64,000 nucleotides of DNA from an uncultured bacterium. GTDB taxonomy: Bacteria > Oederibacteriota > PGYV01 > Palsa-1178. Position numbers and translations under genes: made by a program. How positions within the stretch are numbered: the first letter of the stretch is position 1; every line of letters begins with the position of its first letter. Location: the NCBI GenBank assembly GCA_937889595.1, contig CALAOR010000077.1, forward strand, positions 124,001 to 188,000. The letters are read 5' to 3'. Of the stretch, positions 48,559-58,009 are shown one piece after another. The notes beneath the pieces are model-generated. The model was given only the letters and a program-made list of their open reading frames with translations, had not been told where the DNA came from and made no database searches.

Positions 48559-49905
48559 TTACCGGCTCTGCTTTTTTTCAATAATCCCAACCGGATTGGC
48601 CGCGGCATATATTCCCGCATTGAGTTCCTTTATGATCCCATGCTTTATATATATCGGCCTTACTATTTCCCTGAGTTTAGGCAGTTCCCTTGAAAAAACC
48701 AGCGCGCCTATTACGACTATGCACCCTCCCACTGTAACCGCTCTTGGGGCGCCTATAGCGCTCGCGAGGCTCCCGTAGATCAGGTTTCCGAAAGTAGACA
48801 TGCCTGCGGTTAAGGACCAAAAACTCATGACCCTGCCCCTCTTATCCTCGTCGCTGATTGTCTGCAATATGGTATTGCTGGCGGCAATCATAACGACCAT
48901 GCCCGCGCCGGAAAAAAACAGCACAAGCATGGCAACCGGCATCAAAGGTGTGAATGAAAAAACCGCCATTGCCGTACCGTAGAGGATGCCGGCCATATAA
49001 ATATACCTGCCCAGTCCGAGTACGTTCTTGCGGGACGCCAGGTATACCGCGCCGCAGAGCGCTCCGGCTCCTATCGAAGATATTAGGAACCCCATGGTAT
49101 GCGGCCCGCCGTGAAAAACATTCTTTGCAAATACCGGCATAAGGGTTACGTACGGCAATCCAATAAGGGTAACAAGACTCATGTTCAGAAGGATGGACCG
49201 TATAGGCCGGAATCCGATGACATATTCAAAGCCCGTCTTTAGCCCGCTTAAAATCCTTTCATTTTTATGCGTCATGGCCCTGTCCCTGACCTTCATCTGG
49301 TTCAACGCGTAAATGACCGCTATGAAGCTCAATGCGTTCAGGGTAAAACACGCGCCTTCACCGACCAGGGCTATAAGTATGCCCGCGATAGCCGGGCCGA
49401 TGAGCCTTGCAGAATTTACAAGCGCGGAATTCAATGAGATGGCGTTGCTTAAATCGTTATTGTCATCCACCATTTCCATCATGAATGACTGCCTCGCCGG
49501 GACATCAAAACTGTTGATTATGCCCAGAAAAAGGCTGAGCCCGATAATGTGCCATGGCTGTACGGTATTTGTCATGACAAGGACCGCGATTATCGACGCC
49601 TGAATAAGGGCAAGCGACTGCGTGAACCTGAGTATGGTACGGCGCTTCCACCTGTCCGAAAGTACCCCGGCAAACGGTGAAAGCACAAATAACGGCAGAG
49701 TGGAACAAAATCCCACCACGCCGAGCAAAAACGCCGAGCCCGTCAGCCTGTAGACCAGCCAGCTCATTGCCGTGGACTGCAGCCATGTGCCGATGAGCGA
49801 TATGCCCTGCCCCATAAAAAACAGCCTGAAATTCCTGTGTCTAAGCGCGCGAAACATCGCCGGCAGTTCAAATACTTTCTTTTTATCCATCAAATTACCT
49901 TTCAT
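48559..49905 (-). CDS. MFS transporter (EntS/MFS_3-like)
   Basis: ALRHRNFRLFFMGQGISLIGTWLQSTAMSWLVYRLTGSAFLLGVV. Confidence 0.93.
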   Translation of the reverse strand: MKGNLMDKKKVFELPAMFRALRHRNFRLFFMGQGISLIGTWLQSTAMSWLVYRLTGSAFLLGVVGFCSTLPLFVLSPFAGVLSDRWKRRTILRFTQSLALIQASIIAVLVMTNTVQPWHIIGLSLFLGIINSFDVPARQSFMMEMVDDNNDLSNAISLNSALVNSARLIGPAIAGILIALVGEGACFTLNALSFIAVIYALNQMKVRDRAMTHKNERILSGLKTGFEYVIGFRPIRSILLNMSLVTLIGLPYVTLMPVFAKNVFHGGPHTMGFLISSIGAGALCGAVYLASRKNVLGLGRYIYMAGILYGTAMAVFSFTPLMPVAMLVLFFSGAGMVVMIAASNTILQTISDEDKRGRVMSFWSLTAGMSTFGNLIYGSLASAIGAPRAVTVGGCIVVIGALVFSRELPKLREIVRPIYIKHGIIKELNAGIYAAANPVGIIEKKQSR

Positions 49906-49908
49906 GGC

Positions 49909-50592
49909 TTATTTGAACAGTTCTCCGGCCTGGAAAGGTCTGCCGTGGCCCGGATATACTGTTTTTATGCCGAGCGCTTTTATTTTTTCGATACTGTCCT
50001 TAAGCTGCGCCGCATTGTGCACTATGGGCGATATCACCGGTTTTTTATTGTTATTTAAAGTATCGCCGGCTATAAAATCGCCATCAGCCATGTGCACTCC
50101 CAACGAACCCGGGGTATGCCCAGGAATGAGCACTATCTTCGCGTCAACCCCGTAATCAGCCAGGCTAAAACCGTCTTCAAGCCGCACATCGGGAATAAAA
50201 CGTTCGAAACCGTCTATCACCTTTTTAAATTTAGGCAGACGGAAAAGGGAAAATTGGAAGATTTTGCGGGTCAACGACTTTGAGCCCCTGTCCATAAGCA
50301 TCTTTCCTGATTCCACCATGGGCGCATCATTCATATTCATCGCGGTTTTGACGGAAAATTTCCTACTCAAGTAAAGCGCGTTGCCCGAGTGGTCTATGTC
50401 GCCGTGCGTCATTATTATCAGCTTAAGCTTTCCCGGTACACAGCCGTTCTTTTCCAGTTCCCTATCCAATACCGCGCGCGAAAGGGATATCCCCGTGTCC
50501 ACGAGTATAAACCCGTCCCCGGCCTTGATCAGGTAGCAATTCACCATGCCCGTTTTCAAAGGAACTATTTCATTTGCCATAAAAGCCTCCAA
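49909..50592 (-). CDS. MBL-fold metallohydrolase
   Basis: TLKLIIMTHGDIDHSGN-like HGDIDH; IPGHTPGSLGVH; AGDTL. Confidence 0.92.
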   Translation of the reverse strand: MEAFMANEIVPLKTGMVNCYLIKAGDGFILVDTGISLSRAVLDRELEKNGCVPGKLKLIIMTHGDIDHSGNALYLSRKFSVKTAMNMNDAPMVESGKMLMDRGSKSLTRKIFQFSLFRLPKFKKVIDGFERFIPDVRLEDGFSLADYGVDAKIVLIPGHTPGSLGVHMADGDFIAGDTLNNNKKPVISPIVHNAAQLKDSIEKIKALGIKTVYPGHGRPFQAGELFK

Positions 50593-50782
50593 AAAAAATA
50601 ATTTTATTTTGCTCCGTCAAAACCATAAGCAGGGATATTTTATCACGGCTTCCGTAAAATTCTATCTTTATTATATATCCGCGTTCAAAAATAACCGGGC
50701 CGTTTCAACATACAAACTTTTTTCAAAAGGAAAACATGGATTTAATTTGGGGGAGGCAGTCTTAAACTGATGCCTGACAATT

Positions 50783-51005
50783 TTGTCATTGCGAGCCCTT
50801 CGACAAGCTCAGGGTGGTGAGCCAGTCGAACCAGAGCGAGATCCTCAGCGACGAAAGCCTGCCATGTACCCGAGCAAAGCGTGTGGTTCATGGCAATCTA
50901 TGATCGTGACGCAGAACTTATCGGTGGAACTGAGATTTCCATGAAAGAACTCATGGACTATAGGCTTCGTCGGCATAAAACAAGTGCGCCTTCTCGCAAT
51001 GACAA
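50783..51005. repeat. 223 bp element with perfect 13 bp terminal inverted repeats
   Basis: ttgtcattgcgag ... ctcgcaatgacaa; internal ccttcgacaagctcaggg. Confidence 0.7.
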
Positions 51006-51113
51006 TCTACTATTGATATATTTTCCAGCAGTAACCTAATACCTGCTATTCCCGCAGCAAGTTGCTGGGAATTTTAACCGCGTATGATTAAAAATCATAT
51101 TGATTAAATTTTT

Positions 51114-52058
51114 CTACCTAATTTTGATTATTGTTTTTCCCCTGGAATGTTTTGTCTCCACGTGCAGTTGCGCCTGGGCCGCCTTATCAAGGGTAAAAAC
51201 AGTGTCTATCAGGGACTTCACAGCGTGGCTTTCTATTTTTTCTCTGTACCAATCAAGGTCCTTTGTATTGATATCTGCCATCATGGTCTTAAAATGCCTG
51301 TTGAAAACCATCGCGAAGAATCCACGTTTCCTGAAAACAGGCGTCACGCACATTCCGTTCTTTTTCAGCACTTTGGTCAGCTCACCCGGGGTCCTGTTGC
51401 CTACAAAATCGATCACAACATCGTATCTCTGGTTTGTCTTAAGGAAGTCCAGATTCTCATAACCAACAACCTCATCAGCACCCATTTTTTTTGCAATATC
51501 GGCGTTTTTTACGCTGCATACGGCAGTGACTGAAGCACCAAGCGCTTTTGCCACCTGCACTGCAAACGAACCCACGCCGCCTGTCGCGCCGTAGATCAGG
51601 ATATCTTTTCCGTTTATTTCGGGCGAGGCTATCCTCAGCGACTGCAGGGCGGTGACTCCGGCCACCGGCACTGCCGCGGCCTCTTCAAAATTCAGGTTAT
51701 GCGGCATAATGGCTGCCCTGCCATAGTTTACAACGGCATACTCGGCGTATGACCCGCCCTTTGAAGGTTCGGTGACAGCATAGATCTTGTCCCCTTTTTT
51801 AAAACCTATTGTTTTTCCCCCTGCCTCTTCCACTACTCCTGCAAGATCCCTGCCCGGTATCAAAGGGAATTTATTGCCGGTCATGATCTTTAGCATGCCT
51901 TTCCTGAAATAAGTGTCCACAGGGTTCACTGACGCGGCAAATACCTTTACAAGAAGCTGGTTTTCACCAAATTCAGGGACTTTCATTTCCCGGACCTTAA
52001 GGTTTTCAGCGGGCCCGTACGCGTCTATTGCCGCAGCTTTCATTATTTTGTTTTCCAT
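51114..52058 (-). CDS. NAD(P)-dependent alcohol dehydrogenase / quinone reductase (MDR family)
   Basis: FPLIPGRDLAGVVEEAG; ILIYGATGGVGSFAVQVAKALGASVTAVCS. Confidence 0.93.
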   Translation of the reverse strand: MENKIMKAAAIDAYGPAENLKVREMKVPEFGENQLLVKVFAASVNPVDTYFRKGMLKIMTGNKFPLIPGRDLAGVVEEAGGKTIGFKKGDKIYAVTEPSKGGSYAEYAVVNYGRAAIMPHNLNFEEAAAVPVAGVTALQSLRIASPEINGKDILIYGATGGVGSFAVQVAKALGASVTAVCSVKNADIAKKMGADEVVGYENLDFLKTNQRYDVVIDFVGNRTPGELTKVLKKNGMCVTPVFRKRGFFAMVFNRHFKTMMADINTKDLDWYREKIESHAVKSLIDTVFTLDKAAQAQLHVETKHSRGKTIIKIR

Positions 52059-52212
52059 ATTAATACCGCCTTATCATATTTTATTTGCGTATTGATAATG
52101 TCCATAAAGCCATGTAATTCCTTATCTTGTCCGGTGCTGATTAATTATTTCACGAACCGCGGGGCAACATCATTTCGCTCCGCGGCCCGTGAATATGACT
52201 TTTAAGACATTA

Positions 52213-52662
52213 TTACGCTCTTATTTTCTTGATTACAAGGATTATCGTGACCGACAACAGTATTATAAGCAGCGACCACATTACCAGGAGAAAACAGAAC
52301 GCTATCCCCACTTTCTTCTGCATGTGATGCATCATCTCTGGGTTCATCCCCATTCCCATGCCATGGCCCCACATTCCTTCCATGCCTTCTACTTCGCCTT
52401 TGCCTTCGCTTTTTTCTTTCATCATTTTAGCGCTCATTTCGACCATTTTTGCCGAGCCTTCCTGTATTTCCTTGATTTCCTTTGCGTCCTTTGCATCCTT
52501 TGCAGTAACCATGATCTTAACCCCGTCAGCAGTGTTCTCCATCTTTACATCCGCCTTTGACCACATCATGCCGCCTTCCATGCCTTCGCCGCCCATGTTC
52601 GCAAAAACTCCAGCTGAAAGAACAAATGCAAGCGCAAAAACCAGAACCAGAACTTTTTTCAT
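52213..52662 (-). CDS. Met/His-rich small exported membrane protein
   Basis: Signal peptide; MGGEGMEGGMMW; MWGHGMGMGMNPEMMHHMQ; C-terminal TM. Confidence 0.7.
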   Translation of the reverse strand: MKKVLVLVFALAFVLSAGVFANMGGEGMEGGMMWSKADVKMENTADGVKIMVTAKDAKDAKEIKEIQEGSAKMVEMSAKMMKEKSEGKGEVEGMEGMWGHGMGMGMNPEMMHHMQKKVGIAFCFLLVMWSLLIILLSVTIILVIKKIRA

Positions 52663-52920
52663 GTTTCTCCTCCTTGTTTTTTTCTTACACGCTTAAAGCG
52701 CAATCACACCGGCTGTTCCCCGGCCGTTTATTATGACTTTTCAGACAGTATCCCTGCATGCCGCCGTATTATAGCTGCAGTCATACAAAAATCTATGTCT
52801 TTTATCGCCTTTTTTTGGACTTTCATACACAGACATAGTTTGAAATTCATCAATAGAAATCCAAACCCGAAAATGGGTTTAAGTTTGACTAAAATCCTGT
52901 ACATGTGTATAATATCCGTC

Positions 52921-53865
52921 ATGAATATCATTGAAATTAAAAATTTGACAAAAAAATATGAAAAAATCACAGTTGTGGACGATATCAGCCTGTCCATACA
53001 AAAAGGCGAAATATTCGGTTTGCTCGGACCCAATGGCGCGGGAAAAACCACCACTCTCATGATGCTCTCCACCCTGCTCAAACCTTCTTCAGGCAGCGCC
53101 GTGATTAATGGTTTTGACGTGCTAAAGAACCCTTTAGAAGTGCGTGATTCCATCGGCATGGTATTCCAGGACCCGAGTTCGGACACTGTCCTTACCGCCT
53201 ATGAGAATCTAAAGCTTCACGCCCTGCTTTATGACGTACCGATGAAGGAAATTGACGCGCGCATAGAAAAAGTCATGACGCTTGTGGAACTTAACGGCAA
53301 AAAACACGATATTGTGAAAAAATACTCGGGCGGCATGCGGCGCAGGATGGAGATCGCCCGCGGGCTTCTGCATGAGCCCGGCATATTTTTCCTTGACGAA
53401 CCCACCATAGGGCTTGACCCCCAGACCAGGGAGCATATATGGCAGTACATTGAATCGCTCTCCCGGAATAACGGCATGACAATAATACTTACCACGCATT
53501 ATATGGAAGAAGCGGAGAAACTTTGCAACAGGATAGCCATCATAGACCACGGTAAAATAATAGCGCTTGATTCCCCGAAGAACCTTATAGCGTCGCTCGG
53601 CGGCGATATAGTCGTATTGCGCGGGGCAGACGCATACATAGACGAAAACAAGTTAAGCTTCAAAGTCCAGGCAAAAAAATTGGACGGTTGCCTCAAGATC
53701 ACGCTCAAAGACATGAATAAAAACCTCCAGGAACTGCTCAACAACGCAAAGTCAGTGGAAGCGGTAGAGGTGCACTCGGCAAACTTAAACGACGTTTTCC
53801 TTCATTATACGGGCAGGGATATCAGGGACGAAAACGGCGAAGAGGAGACGGATGATGAGGATTAA
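52921..53865 (+). CDS. ABC transporter ATP-binding protein (DrrA-like)
   Basis: GPNGAGKTTTLMMLSTLL; YSGGMRRRMEIARGLLHEPGIFFLDEPTIGLDPQTR; start MNIIEIKN. Confidence 0.96.
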   Translation: MNIIEIKNLTKKYEKITVVDDISLSIQKGEIFGLLGPNGAGKTTTLMMLSTLLKPSSGSAVINGFDVLKNPLEVRDSIGMVFQDPSSDTVLTAYENLKLHALLYDVPMKEIDARIEKVMTLVELNGKKHDIVKKYSGGMRRRMEIARGLLHEPGIFFLDEPTIGLDPQTREHIWQYIESLSRNNGMTIILTTHYMEEAEKLCNRIAIIDHGKIIALDSPKNLIASLGGDIVVLRGADAYIDENKLSFKVQAKKLDGCLKITLKDMNKNLQELLNNAKSVEAVEVHSANLNDVFLHYTGRDIRDENGEEETDDED

Positions 53866-54610
53866 AAAGACCTTAAAAGGCCTGTACGCCATGTGGTACA
53901 GGGAGTTCAAGGTTTTCCAGAGGGAAAAATCCAGGGTAATATCCTCCCTGTTTCTGCCATTGCTGTGGTTTTTTATCTTCGGCGGATCCATGGGTTCTAT
54001 GACAACCATGGGGGATAATTATAAGATTTTCATCTTTCCGGGTTTTCTGGTCATGACCATAATATTCGCGTCCATGTTTAACGGCGCATATATCGTGTGG
54101 GATAAAAAAGTGGATTTTCTCAAGGAAGTCCTTATAGCGCCCCATTCGCGTTCTGTCGCGTTCTTCGGCAAAACGCTTGGCGGCATGACCGACTGCCTTC
54201 TTCAGTCATATATCCTTATGTTCATAGGCATATTCCTTAAGATACCGTATACCCCGGTCAGTTTCCTGCTGTCAATGTTCCTGCTTTTCGCGCTGGCAAT
54301 CGGCCTGGTAGGCATGGGGCTTATACTTGGTTCTTTTATGGACAGCCCCGAGGGGTTCGGGCTGATATCAAGCCTTGTTGTTTACCCGCTTTTCCTTTTT
54401 TCAGGCGCGCTTTATCCCCTAGATAAACTGCCGGCGTGGCTGAAAATCATAACCCACATAGACCCGGCGACCTATGCCGTGGACGGGTTAAGGAACGTAA
54501 TCTTAGGCACCTCAACACATTCTTTCTTATTTAATCTTGCAGTGATTGCCTGTTTTGATATTTTCTTTGTTATCGCAGGCACCTGGGCCTTTAAACGCAT
54601 GAAACTGTAA
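53852..54610 (+). CDS. ABC-2 type permease
   Basis: Six-TM ABC-2 pattern; PLFLFSGALYPLDKLPAWLK; overlaps ATPase gene. Confidence 0.94.
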   Translation: MMRIKKTLKGLYAMWYREFKVFQREKSRVISSLFLPLLWFFIFGGSMGSMTTMGDNYKIFIFPGFLVMTIIFASMFNGAYIVWDKKVDFLKEVLIAPHSRSVAFFGKTLGGMTDCLLQSYILMFIGIFLKIPYTPVSFLLSMFLLFALAIGLVGMGLILGSFMDSPEGFGLISSLVVYPLFLFSGALYPLDKLPAWLKIITHIDPATYAVDGLRNVILGTSTHSFLFNLAVIACFDIFFVIAGTWAFKRMKL

Positions 54611-54670
54611 AGACCCTAAAAAATTAAGGGTAATAAACTATCACTCCATCTAACCGGCTTGAAACCTTAC

Positions 54671-56176
54671 TTACTTTACTGCCTTGAAAAAACCGGCCTT
54701 AACTTCGGCAAATTTATCCTTGCCGCATGCCAATGCCGCCGACAAGGGGGCCACCTGTTTCGTTACCGCGGCCATCCGGGCAGATATGTTCTGTATATCC
54801 CACTGCGCGTGCCAGTCCATCCTGAGCCTTGTGATGTGGTACAGTTCCCTTAAGTTCGCATTGATTAATACCCTGCGCCTGTGTGCGTTTGTCAGTATAT
54901 ATTCCGCGGCACGCGGGGCTGTTTTGGCTATCTTTTTATAAGCGTTTTCGGTTTCATCCATCACCTTCTCAAATATGTCCCGCTGTTTTGTTTCGATAAT
55001 TGACGGCGGGGTCGTATATCCCAGCTTCACATCATAGGGCTGTTTTGAGATGGACATCATCCTGTGGCGTTTTAACTGCGCAAAGGCGCTTGCGCTTAAA
55101 ACAATCTCATAAACAAAATTTACATCCTCAAACTCCCTGTACAAAGCATCATGTTCGCCAAGGTCCTTAAATATGGTTTTATAAAACTTTATAATTTCAG
55201 GCTTTTTCATTTTTCTCGCCGCGCGTAATGACGCTTCATATGATCTGCCCGAATAAGCCTGCGTCATGGCCGCGATGATCTTCATGTCAGGGTCGCGCGT
55301 CCAGTCAACCAGCATCACATCAAACTTACCCGTTGCGGGCGCGGCAGCCGGTATTTTCACGGCTTTGACGGCCTTTGCCGCTGTAAGAGCTCCTGTCTTT
55401 ATTATCCCGTCGGAAACTTCCCTGCCAAACTGTTTTGTAAAAGTTTCAGGGTCCGAAAGTATTATGAGCGACGGTACTATTTGTTTGGTTACATTAAAAA
55501 GGGCGCTGCCAAGCTGCCTTACTTCAGCGAGAGGATGATACTTGAGTTTCCTTATGATGTGCTCTAGATTCCTTGAATTTGATGAAAATCCAAGCTGGCA
55601 CTCTGTAGCCATGGCAAGCGCATATCTCGCGTCTTCTTTGGCCCAGCCTTCCAGCAGATTTGTCCCTGATTTTGTTTCAAGCTGCTTTGGGTACTGCTTC
55701 CTGCGGAATTCATGAAGCGCGGGAAAAAACGTTTTGTAAGCGGCAACCTGTTTTGATACAGTTTCCAAAAATATTTTCTTCTCCGCCTCGCCGAATTCTT
55801 CAGGCGTCACATAATCGCCTTCAAGCGTGATATAGCGCTGGGATTTTTCCGTATATGAGCAAAGCCTTGCTTCCTGGAGCGATTCAACAGCCAGCCTGGA
55901 CAGGCCGAGTATGTCAAAATTAAGATAGGCATGTTCGGCGACCGAGTGATGCCCCATCTTAAAAACTATGGCTTCATTTGACTGCCTTGCCTTATCAACT
56001 TCCACAAGCGAATCCGCCCGCAATTCGTCCACCCGTTTTGGGTCGCGGCTTATCCTGGCGTAGGCAGCCGAGATTGTCTCCGGAGAGATATTGTTTTTCC
56101 CGTCCCATCCCGAGTTTTTAAGCTTTTCTATTATGTCCGCGTCTGCGTTATAACCCGCCAGTTTTACCTCAAGCAT
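54671..56176 (-). CDS. thyX: double-length FAD-dependent thymidylate synthase
   Basis: HHSVAEHAYLNFDILGLSRLAVESLQEARLCSYTEKSQRYI plus second domain QLKRHRMMSISKQPYD ... NANLRELYHITRLRMDWHAQWDIQ. Confidence 0.9.
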   Translation of the reverse strand: MLEVKLAGYNADADIIEKLKNSGWDGKNNISPETISAAYARISRDPKRVDELRADSLVEVDKARQSNEAIVFKMGHHSVAEHAYLNFDILGLSRLAVESLQEARLCSYTEKSQRYITLEGDYVTPEEFGEAEKKIFLETVSKQVAAYKTFFPALHEFRRKQYPKQLETKSGTNLLEGWAKEDARYALAMATECQLGFSSNSRNLEHIIRKLKYHPLAEVRQLGSALFNVTKQIVPSLIILSDPETFTKQFGREVSDGIIKTGALTAAKAVKAVKIPAAAPATGKFDVMLVDWTRDPDMKIIAAMTQAYSGRSYEASLRAARKMKKPEIIKFYKTIFKDLGEHDALYREFEDVNFVYEIVLSASAFAQLKRHRMMSISKQPYDVKLGYTTPPSIIETKQRDIFEKVMDETENAYKKIAKTAPRAAEYILTNAHRRRVLINANLRELYHITRLRMDWHAQWDIQNISARMAAVTKQVAPLSAALACGKDKFAEVKAGFFKAVK

Positions 56177-56260
56177 GCGTTTCCTCCTGATAGAATTATT
56201 GTAATAATAATATCAACTCGCATGATTTTAATCAAGATTTAAATGGCCGGCTTAAATCGT

Positions 56261-56644
56261 TCAGTTGGGGTGGCTTTCTATTATTTTGGCGCAGGTTTCG
56301 CTGTATTTTTCCCGGAGGTAGAAAAACTGCAGGCCGACACGGTACTTGCTTATTTTGTCGTCAAAACACGACCAACGGACCTGACTGTATACCCATATGG
56401 CGCACTTTGGATCGATAAATTCCACTTTCATACGCAATATCTGCTCGACCGGCATCTGCATCTCGGTTATTATCTGGAGACCGCCCATGCTTATATTATC
56501 CACTTTGACATGCAGTTTATTCATTTGCCTGTTCAGCATAACAGCTTGGGATTCAGAAGCGAATATTTCGCATTCCGCCTCAGCGTTGATTGAAACCCTT
56601 TTATGCCGTCTTTTTTCCTCAAAAGGATTGATTTGATTATTCAA
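56261..56644 (-). CDS. PilZ domain protein
   Basis: KRRHKRVSINAEAECEI ... VDNISMGGLQI. Confidence 0.88.
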   Translation of the reverse strand: MNNQINPFEEKRRHKRVSINAEAECEIFASESQAVMLNRQMNKLHVKVDNISMGGLQIITEMQMPVEQILRMKVEFIDPKCAIWVYSQVRWSCFDDKISKYRVGLQFFYLREKYSETCAKIIESHPN

Positions 56645-56806
56645 GGATGGCTCCCTCTCATTTTATTCATAACGTTTTAGTATCATAAGTATACTCTATT
56701 GTACATACGTAGTCAAGCCGTGAAAACGAAAATGCCAATGCAAACGGGAATAAACGATATGGCGGCGGGTTTAATATTTTGCCAATACAACTTGGCTTGA
56801 GCTGAA

Positions 56807-57409
56807 TTACGAGTATTCCCCAAACTTCCTATGCACTGTCAGTTCTATTTCATCCAGCGCTTCTTTGGCCTGCTTACCGTACGCCATGAATTCAAGATGC
56901 TCACCCTGGCCCACGCACAGCGAAACCAAATCAAGCGCGGCAAGCACTGCTTTTACGTTCATGAACGGTTTGCCATGGAGCTTAAAATTATGGTGCTCCA
57001 TGCCTTCCCTGTATACATAAAGCTCGCAGTCATGTCTCTTTGCTATCGCTACAAGCGTGCCCGAGGGCCTTACATGCAGGCCCCTTTCATTGGTTATTGT
57101 GATTATGCGGCGGTCAAAACCGTTTTTTTCAAGGGATTCGCGTTCTTCCCTCCATACGGGTGCATATTTTTCCGTCCACTCCTCAATATCCCCGCCTTTG
57201 GCCATGTATTCCTTTATTTTGGCCATCTGTTCCATATTATCATGCCTTGTCTTATCAAGCCGCCATTCATCCATGTATTTATCAAGAAAATCAGCTATGG
57301 CTTCCTCTATAGTCACTTCTTTTCCATTTTTCTGGGACATGAAGTACTTATGGTCCTGTATGGCGCGTAATTCAGCTGCAGTAATGTCTTTAATCGCTAT
57401 GTTCGTCAT
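56807..57409 (-). CDS. HPr-family phosphocarrier domain with ~100 aa N-terminal extension
   Basis: ITNERGLHVRPSGTLVAIAKRHDCELYVY; NVKAVLAALDL. Confidence 0.85.
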   Translation of the reverse strand: MTNIAIKDITAAELRAIQDHKYFMSQKNGKEVTIEEAIADFLDKYMDEWRLDKTRHDNMEQMAKIKEYMAKGGDIEEWTEKYAPVWREERESLEKNGFDRRIITITNERGLHVRPSGTLVAIAKRHDCELYVYREGMEHHNFKLHGKPFMNVKAVLAALDLVSLCVGQGEHLEFMAYGKQAKEALDEIELTVHRKFGEYS

Positions 57410-57534
57410 GTTAGTCTCCTCTAAAGCATTTATGGGTTAATTATAACATTTTAAACGTATAAATCAATAAATTATTGACATTACCCCTTACTTCTGGTAT
57501 TTTGATTATCAAAGTAACGTTAAAGGAGAACTAT

Positions 57535-57849
57535 ATGGATAACGAAAAAGACCCGGAAAAAGACATAGAAGAAGAAATCCCCCTAAAAACCGCGCTTGGC
57601 ATAGAAGACCAGCTTGACCTTTATAAAAACAAGCTTATTTTAAGGAAAAAAGGCCTCGCAAACAAGGCTAAATCATCAAACAAACTGTTTAAAATAAACG
57701 AAGTTTCATCCATATCCATTAAACCCGCAGGAACGCTTTTTGACGGCAAGTTTGAGATAACTTCCTCAACCGGCATTAAATACACGGTCAAGTTCAAATC
57801 CTATACCCAGCCCGAGTTTGAGGATATTAAGTTTTTGCTGAATAAGTAG
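57535..57849 (+). CDS. hypothetical acidic/PH-like small protein
   Basis: RBS aaaggag; MDNEKDPEKDIEEEIP... Confidence 0.7.
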   Translation: MDNEKDPEKDIEEEIPLKTALGIEDQLDLYKNKLILRKKGLANKAKSSNKLFKINEVSSISIKPAGTLFDGKFEITSSTGIKYTVKFKSYTQPEFEDIKFLLNK

Positions 57850-57961
57850 GGGCCGGTTCCTGTTTTATTATAATTAAGAGCAACCCACACCCTTCTACTT
57901 TCAACTATCTACTCTCTGAATATTTTGACTTTGACCCTGCGTGAAACAAGGCGTACTAATA

Positions 57962-57993
57962 AAAAAAGGGGAGGCCGTTTGGCCTCCCCTTTT
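57962..57993. terminator. intrinsic terminator downstream of ppdK
   Basis: aaaaggggaggcc-gttt-ggcctccccttttt. Confidence 0.9.
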
Positions 57994-58009
57994 ATATTAC
58001 ATCAGTTCC

